From contig CM057465.1 in the NCBI GenBank assembly GCA_030035585.1, positions 29,840,001 through 29,904,000 on the forward strand: a DNA stretch of 64,000 bases. Direction: 5' to 3'. Position numbers and translations under genes: made by a program. Below, piece after piece: positions 24,641 through 35,178 of the stretch. This DNA is from Dugong dugon (lineage: Eukaryota; Chordata; Mammalia; Sirenia; Dugongidae). Position 1 is the stretch's first letter, and each line of letters starts with the position of its first letter. The notes beneath the pieces were generated by a model. The model made no database searches. It saw only the letters and a list, made by a program, of their open reading frames with translations, and was not told the DNA's origin.

Positions 24641-25641
24641 TTTTTTTTTTTTTTTACTGTTGTACTTTAAGTGAAAGTTTACAGTTCAAGTTAGTTTCTC
24701 ATACAAAAATTTATACATAATTGTTATGTGGCCCTAATTGCTCTCCCTATACAGTGACAGCACACTCCTCCTTTCCGATGCTGATTTCCCATGTCCGTTC
24801 AAACCGCTTCTGACCCTCTCTGCCTTCTCATCTCACCTCTGGACAGTAGCTGCCCATTTAGTCTCATGTATCTACTTGAGCTAAGAAGTAGACATTTTAC
24901 AAGTATCATTTTATGTCCCAAAGTCCAGTCTAATCTTTGTCTGAAGAGTTGACTTCAGGAATGGTTTTAGTTCTGAGTTGACAGAGTCTGGGGGCCATGC
25001 TTTCTGGGGGTCCTCCAGTCTCAGTCAGACCATTAAGTCTGGTCTTTTTATTAGAATTTGAGTTCTGCACCTCACTTTTCTCATGCTCCATCAGGGATTC
25101 TCTGTTGTGTTTCCTGTCAGGGCCGTCATTGGTGGTAGCCAGGCACTATCTAGTTCTTCTGGTCTCAGGCTGATGCAGTCTCTGGTTTATGTGGCCCTTT
25201 CTGTCTCTTGGGTTAACACTTCCCTTGTGACTTTGGTGTTCTTCATTCTTCTTTGCTCCAGGTGGTTGGGACTAGTTGACACATCTTAGATGGCCCCTCG
25301 CTAGCTTTTAAGACCCCAGATGCCACTCACCAAAGTAGGGTGCAGAACATTTTCTTAATAAAATTTGTTATGGCAATTGACCTAGATGTTCCCTGAAAGC
25401 ATGGTCCCCGGACCCCTGTCCCTGATAATCTGTCCCTCGAAGTGTTTGGTTGTATTCAGGAAACTTCTTAGCTTTGGTTTAGCCCAGTTGTGCTGACTTC
25501 CCCTATAGTGTGCACTATCCTTCCCTTCACCTAAGATAATTCTTGTCTACTATCTAGTTAGTGAATAATGCTCTTCCTTCCTCCCACCCTCATAACCATC
25601 AAATAATGTTTTCTTCTGCATTTAAACCATTTCTTGAGTTC

Positions 25642-28293
25642 TTATAATAGTGGTCTTATACAATATTTGTCCTTTTGTGACTGACTAAATTCACTCAGCA
25701 TAATGTCTTCCAGATTCTACCATGTTATGTTTCACAGATTCATCATTGTTCTTTATCATTGTGTAGTATTCCATCGTGTGGATATACCATAATTTGTTTA
25801 TCCGTTCTTCTGTTGATGGGCACCTAGGTTGTTTCCATCTTTTTGCTATCGTTAACAGTGCTACAACGAACATGGGTGTGCACATATCTTTTCGTGTGAC
25901 AGCTCTTATTTCTCTAGGATATACTCCAAGGAGCAGGATTGCTGGATCATATTGTATTTCTATTTCTAGCTTTTTAAGGAAGCGCCAAATCAATTTTCAA
26001 AGTGGTTGTACCATTTTACATTACTAACAACAGTTTATAAGTGTTCCAGTCTCTCCACAACCTCTCCAACATTTATGATTTTGTGTTTTTTGGATTAATG
26101 CTAGCCTTGTTGGGGTGAGATGCATCTCACTGTAGTTTTGATTTGCATTTCTCTAATGGCTAATGATAGTGAGCATGTGTTTGTTAGCCACCTAAATGTG
26201 TTCTTTGGCAACGTGCCTATTCATATCCTTTGTCCACTTTTTAATTGAGTTATTTGTCTTTTTGTTGTTGAGGTTTTGCAGTATCTTGTAGATTTTAGAT
26301 ATTAGATGCTGATCGGATTTGTTGTAGCCCAAAATGTTTTCCCAGTCTGTAGGATGTCTTTTTACTCTTTTGGTGAAGTCTTTTGATGAACATAAGTGTT
26401 TGATTTTTAGGAGCTTCCAGTTATCTAGTTTCTCTTCTGGTGTTTGTTCATTTTCACTTATGGTTCATATTCTCTTTATGGCATGTATCAGGGCTCCTAC
26501 CGTTGTCCCTAATTTTTCTTCCATGATCTTTGTCATTTTCGATTTAATATTTAGACCTTTGATCCATTTTGAGTTAGTTATTGTGTATGGTGTGAGGTAT
26601 GGGTCTTGTTACATTTTTCTGCAGATGGATATCCAGTTATGCCAGCACCATTTGTTAAAGAGACTGTCTTTTCCCCAATTAACAGACTTTGGGCCTTTGT
26701 CAAATATCAGCTGCTCAGATGTGGATGAATTTATGTCTGGATTCTCAATTCTGGTCCACTGGTCTACGTATCAATTGTTGTACCAGTACCAGGCTGTTCT
26801 GACTACCTTGGCAGTGTAATAGGTTCTAAAATCAGGTAGTGTGAGGCCTCCCACTTTGTTCTTCTTGAGTAATGCTCTACTTATCCAGAGCCTCTTCCCT
26901 TTCCAAAGGAAGTTGGTGATTTGTTTTTCCATCTCATTAAACAATGCCTTTGGAATTTAGATAGGGATTCCATTGTATCTGTAGATTGCTTTGAGTAAAA
27001 TTGACATTTTCACAATGTTGAGTTTTCCTATCCATGAGCAAGGTATATTTTTCTACTTATACAGGTCTGTTTTGGTTTCTTGCAGTAGTATCTAGTAGTT
27101 TTCATTGTACAGGTCTTTTACATGTCTGGTTAGATTGATTCCTAAGTATTTTATCTTCTTGGGGGCTATTGTAAATGGTATTGATTTGGTAATATCCTCT
27201 TGGAAGTTCTGTTTGTTGGTGTACAGGAACCCAACTGATTTTTGTATGTTTATCTTGTATCCTGATACTTTGCTGAAATCTTCTATTAGTTCCAGTAGTT
27301 TTCTTGTGGATTCTTTGGGGATTTCTGTGTATAAAATCATATCACTCGCGAATAGAGATACTTTGACTTCTTCCCTACCAATTTGGACGTGTGCATTTAT
27401 ACCTCTAAACTGACCTCTGAGCACTGGTTTTGTTGCATCACAAAGATTCTGGTAGGATGTGTTTTTGTTTCAGCTTGATTCTATGAATTTCTTTATTCCA
27501 TCCTTAATTTCTTCTATAACCCAGTAGTTTTTGAGCAAGGTGTTGTTCAGTTTCCATATGTTTGATTTTTTTACTTGCTTTTTCTGTTATTGATTTCTAC
27601 TTTTATGACTCTATGATCAGAAAAGATGCTTTGTAATATTTTAATGCTTTGGATTCTCTTAAGGCTTGCTTTATGGCCTAATATGCCGTCTATTCTGGAG
27701 AATGTTCCATGTGCGTTGGAAAAGAAAGTACACTTGGCTGCGGTTGGGTGGAGTGTTCATTACATGTCCGTAAGATGAAGTCAGTTTGTTGTAGTATTTA
27801 GATCTTCCGTGTCTTTATTGAGCTTCTTTCTGGATGTTCTGTGCTTCACTGAAAGTGGTGTGTTGAAATCTCCTACTATTGTTGTGGGACTGTCTATCTC
27901 TCTTTTCAATGCTGTTAGAGTTTGTTTATGTATTTTGGAGCACCGTCTTTGGGTGCATAAATATTTATTATAGTTATGTCCTCTTGGTGTATTGACCCTT
28001 TAATCATTATATAGTGTCCTTATCTTTTGTGGTGGATTTTACTTTAAAGTCTGTTTTGTCAGAGATTAATATTGCCGGTCCTGCTCTTTTTTGAGTGTTG
28101 TTTGCTTGATATATTTTTTTCCATCCCTTGAGTTTCAGTTTGTTTGTGTCTTTAAGTCTAAGGCGTGGCTCTTGTAGGTAGCTATAGATGGATTGTGTTT
28201 TATTCATTCTGCCACTCTCTGTCTCTTTATTGGTGCATTTAGTCCATTTACACTAAGTATAATTATAGATAGGTATTTGTTTAGTGCTGTCAT
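25642..28293 (-). pseudogene. L1-A ORF2 with internal deletion of about 1.17 kb
   Basis: The ATG at 28293 begins the endonuclease part. It survives in pieces, for example LRLKDTNKLKLKGWKKIYQA at 28007-28207. The reverse transcriptase part (27092-27424) jumps from GINAHV, which belongs to the linker after the endonuclease, straight to [19 protein letters not shown]. Most fingers and palm motifs are therefore gone. The remaining active-site box reads FASD instead of FADD. The C-terminal region (25691-25993) keeps the EIRAVTRKDMCTPMF and RCPSTEERINKLWYIHTMEYY blocks. Span is 2,652 nt against 3,818 nt in L1-1 and L1-6. Confidence 0.9.
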
Positions 28294-28723
28294 TTTGATG
28301 TCTTTTTGTGTGTGTTGTTGACAATTTCTTTTTTACACTTATTTTTCTGTGCTGAGTCATTTTTCTTTATGTATTTTCTTGTCATCTTTTTCATTGTCGT
28401 TGATTTTGTATTTACTCATTCTTTATGTTTTTCTTTTGATGTGTAGGATTGTTAGTTTTCTTTGTGTTTACCTTAATATTTACCCCTATTTTTCTAAATT
28501 TAAACCAGTCTTTTATTTCTTTATATCACCTTGACTTCCTCTCCATATGAAAAATCTATGTCTACATTTTTTAGTCCCTCTTTTTGTTTTGATGTTGTCA
28601 TCTCTTACATATTGACATCTCTTTCCCTATTTTCAGTGTTTTAGTTTTATTTTTGTGACTTCCCTATCTGGGTTGATATCTGTTTGATCTGTCCTGTGAT
28701 CTAGTGTTGTGTTGAGATCAGAC

Positions 28724-28737
28724 GTTACTGATTTTCT
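28724..28737 (+). repeat. left target-site duplication of L1-B
   Basis: GTTACTGATTTTCT, identical to 37442-37455 on the far side of L1-B. The perfect 14-bp match proves the insertion boundaries. Confidence 0.95.
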
Positions 28738-29921
28738 TTCTTTTTTTTTTTATATTTTATTGTACTTCAGGTGAAGGCTTACAGAACAAATACTTTCTCA
28801 TGGAACAGTAGTACACATGTTGTTTTATGACATTGGTTAACAACACCACTACATATTAACCCTCTAAATTCTCAAGCTTTTATTTTTATTTTTTTTGGTG
28901 AAAATACACATAGCCAAAGATACAGTGTTTCAAAAATTTCTACATACACAGTTCAGTGACATTGACTACGCTCTTCAAAGCGTGCTGTTATTCTCACTTA
29001 AGATGAAGGCTTACAGAACAAAATAGTTTCTCATTTAACAGTTACTACAAATGTTGCCCTATGACAATGGTTAACAATCTCACAACACATCAACAATATC
29101 CTTACTCAACCTTGGGTACCCTATCACAAGCTTCCTTGTCCCCTTCTGCCTTCTGGCCCTTGTCACTGGACTCCTGTACCTCGTTAGTCTCATTTGGTTT
29201 TATGGGGCTGTCCACTCCCAGGCTGAACAGTGAACCTCGGAGGTAACTTCACCACTTAGCTAAAAGGGTATCTGGGGGCCTTACTCTCGAAGTTTCTCCA
29301 GTCTCCTTTAGGCCAGTAAATCTGGTCTTTTTTTTGTGAGTTAGAATTATGTTCTACATCCTTCTCCAGCTCTGTCCAAAAACCTCTGTTGTGATCCTGG
29401 TCAGAGCAGTCAGTGGTGGTAGCCGAGCACCATCTAACTGTGCTGGACTCAGTCCGGTGGAGGCCTTGGTAGCTGTGGACAATTAGTCGTTTGGACTAAT
29501 CTTTTCCTTGTAACCTGTTCTCTTCATTCTCCCTTGCTCCCGAAGGGATGAGACCAGTGGAGTATCTTAGATGGCCTCTCAAAGGATTATAAGAACCCAG
29601 ACACTACACACCAAGGTAGAATGTAGAGCATTGTCTCTATAAGCTGTGTCATGCCAATTGAGCTAGATGTTCCACGAGACCATGGTCCCCACAGCCCTCT
29701 CCCCAGCAATTCAGTCCCTCAGGGAGTTTGGATGTGTCTATGGGGTTTCCATACCTTTCCTTGTACAGGTTGTGCTAGTTTCCCCTGTATTGTGTACTGT
29801 CTCACCCTTCACCCAAGATACCACTCATCTATTGCCTATTTAGTATTTCCCTCCCAGCCCTCCCATCCCTGGTAACCAACAAAGATTGTTGCATTTTGTG
29901 TGTGAACTTTTTCATGGGTTT
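28738..29921 (-). other. L1-B composite 3' UTR
   Basis: Contains GGCTTACAGAACAAATACTTTC near 28776 and again GGCTTACAGAACAAAATAGTTTC near 29006. They are separated by a block (AATACACATAGCCAAAGATAC) resembling another L1 3' UTR. L1-2 at 15628-16060 shows the same order. The rest of the UTR (29040-29920) aligns with the body of L1-2. Confidence 0.85.
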
Positions 29922-32900
29922 TTACAATAGAGGTCTCATACAATATTTGTCCTTTTGTGATTGACTTATTTCACTCAGCATAATGTCCTCCAGTTTCATC
30001 CATGTTATGAGATGCTTCACAAATTCATTGTTGTTCTTTCTCATTGCATAGTACTCCATTGTGTGTATATATCATAGTTTGTTTACCCATTCATCTGTTG
30101 ATGGGCATCTAGGTTGTTTCCATTGTTTTGCTATTGTGAACAATGCTGCCATGAACATAGGTGTGCATATGTCTATTTGAGTGACGACTCTTATTTCTCT
30201 AGGATATATTCCTAGGAGTGGGATTGCTGGATCAGATGGTATATCTATTTCTAGCTTTCTGAGGAAACGCCATATCATTTTCCAAAATGGTTGTATCATT
30301 TTGCATTCCCACCAGCAGTGCATAAGAGTTCCGATCTCCCCACAGTCCCTCCAACATTTGTTATTTCCAGTGTTTTTGATTCGTGCCAGTAATGCCGGGG
30401 TGAGATGGTATCTCATTGTGGTTTTAATTTGCATTTCTCTAATGGCTAGTGATCGCGAGCATTTCCTTATGTGTCTGTTGGCCATTTGAATGTCTTCTTT
30501 GGTGAAGTGTCTCTTCATTTCCTTTGCCCATTTTTTAATAGGATTATTTGTCTTTTTGTTGTAGAGGTGTTGGATTTTCTTGTAGATTATGGAGATTAGA
30601 CCTTTATCTGATTTGTACTGTCCAAAAATTTTTTCCCAGTTTGTAGGTTCTCTTTTTACTCTTTTGGTGAAGTCTTTGGAAGCGCATAGGTGTTTGAGTT
30701 TTAGAAGATCCCAGTTATCTAGCTTATCTTTTGGGGTTTGTGCATTGATGGTTATGGTTTGTATCCTGTTAATGATATGTATTAAGGCCTGTAGTGTTGG
30801 TCCTATTTTTTCTTCTATGAACTTTAGAGTTTTAGGCTTTATATTCAGTTCTTTGATACACGTGGAAGTAGTTTTTGTATACGGTGTGAGGTATGGGTCC
30901 TGTTTCATTTATTTGCAAATGGATATCCAGTTTTGCCAGCACCGTTTGTTAAAAAGACTGTCTTTTCCCCATCTGATGGACTTTGGGCCCTTGTCGAAGA
31001 TCAGGTGAACGTAGGTGGATGGATTTACATAAGGGTTCTCAGTTCTGTTCCATCGGTCAATGTATCTCTGGTTGTACCAGTACCAGGCTGTTTTGACTAC
31101 TGTAGCTGTATAGTAGGTTCTGCAGTCAGGTAGTGTGAGTCCTCCAACTTTATTCTTCTTCTTCAGTAGTGCTTTCCTTATTCGGGGCTTCTTCCCTTTC
31201 CATATAAAGTTAATGATTAGTTTTTCCATCTCTTTGAAGAATGTTGTTGGTATTTGGATCGAGATTGTGTTGCAATTGTAAATTGCTTTGGGTAGAATTG
31301 CCATTTTCACAATGTTGAGTCTGCCTATCCATGAGCATGGTATGTTTTTCCATTTCTGTAGATCCCTTTAGGTTTCATGCAGTAGTGTTTTGTAGTTTTT
31401 TGGTATAGTTCTTTTACATTCCTGGTCAGATTTTTTCTTAAGTATTTTATCTTTTTAGGGGCTATTCAAAATGGTATTGTTTTCCTGATTTCCTTTTCAT
31501 CGTTCTCTTTATTGGTGTATAGGAATCCAGCTGATTTTTGAATGTTTATCTTGTATCCTGCTACTCTGCTGAATCTTTCTAATAGTTCCAGTAGATTTCT
31601 TGTGGAGTCTTTAGGGTTTTCTATGTACAGTATCGTATCATCTGCAAACAGGGACAGTTTAACTTCTTCATTACCAATTTGGATGCCCTTGATTTCTTTT
31701 TCTTGCCTTATTGCTCTAGCTAGAACTTCCAGAACAATGTTAAATAGGAGTGGTGATAAAGGGCATCCTTGTCTTGTTCCTGTTTTCAAGGGGAATGTTT
31801 TCAGCTTCTCTCCATTAAGAATGATGTTGGCCGTTGGTTTTGCATAGATGCCCTTTATTATGTTGAGAGATTTCCCTTCTATACCTATTTTATTGAGACT
31901 TTTTATCAGGAATGGGTGTTGGACTTTGTCAAATGTCTTTTCTGCGTCAGTTGAGATGATCATGTGATTCTTTCCTTTTATTTGTGTGGTGGATTATGTT
32001 GATTGATTATCTAATGTTTAACCATCCTTGCATACCTGGTATGAATCCAGCTTGGTCGTGGTGTACTATTTTTTTGATATGATGCTGAATTCTGTTGGCT
32101 AGAATTTTGTTCAGAATTTTTGCATCTATATTCATGAGAGATATTGGTCTGTAATTTTCTTCTTTTGTGACATCTTTGCCTGGTTTTGGTATCCGCATTA
32201 TGCTGGCTTCATAGAATGAATTTGGAAGAGTTGCTTCCTCTTCTATGCTCTAAAATAGCTTGAGTAGTACTGGTACAAGCTCTTCTGTAAATCTTTTGTA
32301 GAATTCTCCAGTGAAGCCATCTGGGCCAGGGTTTTTTTTGGTTTGGAGTTTTTTTATTACCTTTTCAATCTCTTCTCTTGTTATGGGTCTGTTCAGATTT
32401 TCAACATCACTTTATTGTACTTTGTGTAGGCTGTGTGTTTCTAGAAATTTATCTATTTCCTCTAGGTTTTCAAATTTGTTGGAGTATAGTTTTTCATAAT
32501 TTTCTGTTATAATCCTTTTTATTTTGGTTGGGTCTTTTGTAATGTCCATTGTTTCATTTCTTATTTGTGTTATTTGTGTCCTCTCCTGTTTTTCTTTTGT
32601 CAGTCTGGCCAGTGGTTTGTGAATTTTGTTGATTCTTTCAAAGAACCAACTTTTGGTTTTGTTGATTGTTTCTATTATTTTTCTGTTCTCTATTTTATTT
32701 ATTTCTGCTCTGATTTTCACTATTTCCTTTCTTCCAGTGGTTGTGGGCTTTTTTTTTTTTTTTTTTTTTTTTTCTGTTCTCTTTCTATTTGTTTGAGTTC
32801 TGTAGTTAATGTTTTGATTTTGTCCCTTTCTTCATTTTTGATATGTGCATCTTTTGCTATAAATTGTCTTCTGAGTACTGCTTTTGCTGTGTCCTAAAGG

Positions 32901-33756
32901 TTTTTGTATGATGTGTTTTCATTCTCATTTGATTCTAGGAATTTTTTAATTCCCTCTCTGATTTCTTCTATTACCCAGTGATGTGTAAGCATAGTATTAT
33001 TCAGTATCCATGTAGTTGATTTTTTTTCCTTGCTCTTTCTAGTGTTAATTTCTACCTTGATGGCACTGTCGTCAGAGAAGATACTTTGAATTATCTCAAC
33101 GTTTTGGATCTTGTTGAGGATTGCTCTGTGGCCTAAGATGTGGTCTATTCTGGAGAACGTTCCATGTGCATTGGAAAAGAATGTGTACTTTGTAGTGGTT
33201 GGATGGAGTGTTCTATATATGTCTACGAGGTCCAGTTGGCTGATTGTGCCCTTTAGGTCTTCCGTATCTTTGCTGAGTTTCTTCTTACTTGTTCTGTCCT
33301 TTACTGAGAGTGGTGTGTTGAAGTCTTCTACTATTACTGTGGAACTGTCAATATCTCTTTTCAGTGTTGTTAGAGTTTGTTTTATGTATTTTGGAACCCT
33401 GTCATTGGGTGCGTAGATGTTTATTATGGTTATGTTTTCATGATGGAGCCTCCCCTTAATCATTATATAGTGTCATTTTTCTCTTTTATGGTAGATTTTG
33501 TTTTAAAGTCTATTTTAGCTGAGATTAGAATTGCCACTCCCACTCTTTTTTGGTAATTGTTAGCTTGGTATATTTTTTTCCACCCTTTGACTTTTAATAA
33601 ATTCACATCTTTGTTTCTAAGGTGTGTCTCTTGTAGACAGCATATTGATGGATCCTGTATTCTTATGCATTCTGTCACTCTCGGTCTATTTATGAGTACA
33701 TTGAGTTCATTTACATTCAGTTTAATTATTGATAGATGTGAGCTTGTTGCTGTCAT
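29922..33756 (-). pseudogene. L1-B ORF2 remnant (endonuclease-reverse transcriptase)
   Basis: The start is the ATG at 33756 (MTATSSHLSIIKLNVN). The endonuclease domain shows ICCLQETHL and, after a one-base frameshift near 33475, TIINIYAPND, NTPLSVKDRT and FSRIDHILGHRA, up to a TAG at about 32894. The linker holds a T25 run (32749-32773). The reverse transcriptase has [38 protein letters not shown] and an intact FADD at 31637-31648. The C-terminal zinc-knuckle-like KCWRDCGEIGTLMHCWWEC lies in the 30072-30908 frame. At about 1,278 codons the length is normal. At least six stops or shifts break it. Confidence 0.94.
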
Positions 33757-34180
33757 TTTGTGGTGCTTTTTTTTTGTGGTGCTGTAGTTTTCTTTGTTGT
33801 TCTTACTCTCTTGTGCTGAATTACTTTTGTTTATGGATTTTTTTTTCATTTCTTTTGTTTTTGTAGGTTTTGTTTTTGCTGAGACTTTATGTTTTTTGTC
33901 TTTATTTTTATGAGTTGGTTTGTTAACTTTCTTTGTGGTTACCATGACTTTTACCCTTATCTTTCTAAGTTTGAAGCAGTCTACCATTACTTGGTATCTC
34001 CTTGCCTTTCTCTCCATTAGAATGTTCTATACCTATGCCGTTTATTCCTTCTTTTATTTTTTGATGTTGTTGTCATTTATTGATTAACTGCTCTGATTCC
34101 CTGTTGTATTTCTTTTGGTTTTGTATAGTCCTCAAGAGTTCATTTCCTAGATTGGTATCTGGCTGGTACAATCCTGCGTC

Positions 34181-35178
34181 CTAGGTTTTGCCTGTGAGCT
34201 GAAGCTGATTGTCTTCAGTTCGAAGAACTCCCTTTAATAATTCTTGTAAGTTTGGTTTTACTTTTACATATTTCCTTAATTTCTGTTTATCTGGAAATGA
34301 CCTAATTTCACCATCAAATTTGAATAAGAGTTTTGCAGGATATATTAGTCTTGGCTGACAATATTTTTCTTTCAAGATTTTATATATGTCATCCCATTGC
34401 CTTCTTGCCTGTATGGTTCCTGCCAAATAATCTGAGCTTAGTCTTATTGTTTCTCCTCTGCATGTGACTTCTTGTTTTTCACGAGCTGCTCTCAGGAATC
34501 TTTGTTTGTCTTTGGTTTTTGCGAGTGTGAATATGATATGCCTTGGTGATTTTCTTTTGGGGTCTCTTCTATATGGCATTCACTGAGCTTCTTGGATGGC
34601 CAGCTTTTCATCTTTCATGATATTGGGGAAGTTTTCTGTCAGCAGTTCCTCAATGATCCTCTCTGTGTTTTCTCTTTTCTCCCCCTGTTCTGGAATTCCA
34701 ATCACCCATAAATTTTTGCTTTTAATTGTGTCCCACATAACTCTCAGGGTCTCTTCATTTTTCTTAGTTCTTTTTTCTGAGTTTTCCTGAAACAGAGTTG
34801 TATCCAAGTTTTTGTCTTCAGTTCCACTGATCCTGTCTTCCACAGTTTCAAATCTGCTTCTCAGCCATTCTATGACATCATCAATTTCTGAAATCTTGTT
34901 GTTTATCTTTTGGATTTCTAATTGTTGTCTTTGTATAATTTCTAGTTGTGAATTTATTTGGGCATTTTGTTCCTGCATCATCTTCCTGAATTCTTCCAAT
35001 TTTTTGTCTGTATTTTCCAAGAATTTGTCTATTTTTTCCTCCTTTTTGTCTGCTTTGGCTTCAACTCTTGTATAATTCTGAGTATTAGAGATTTGAATTC
35101 CCTATCCGGTAGTTCTAGTGCCTTTTCTTCTACTAGAAACTCATCTGTTGTTTTGTTTTGGATGCCTACTGGAACCAT
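34181..35178 (-). pseudogene. L1-B ORF1 remnant (RNA-binding chaperone)
   Basis: The likely start is the ATG at 35178 (MVPVGIQNKTTDEF). A short LELPDREFKSLILRIIQELK segment matches the equivalent place in lineage I. A frameshift near 35060 leads into the long frame 35020-34580 (146 codons). That frame carries a heptad-rich coiled coil (QEQNAQINSQLEIIQRQQLE) and the RRM start (LRVMWDTIKSKNLWVIGIPE). A TGA at 34580-34582 interrupts it in frame. The same frame continues for 132 codons to 34181 with DPKRKSPRHIIFTLAKTKDK and ARRQWDDIYKILKEK. The TGA could be a decayed CGA. Confidence 0.9.
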
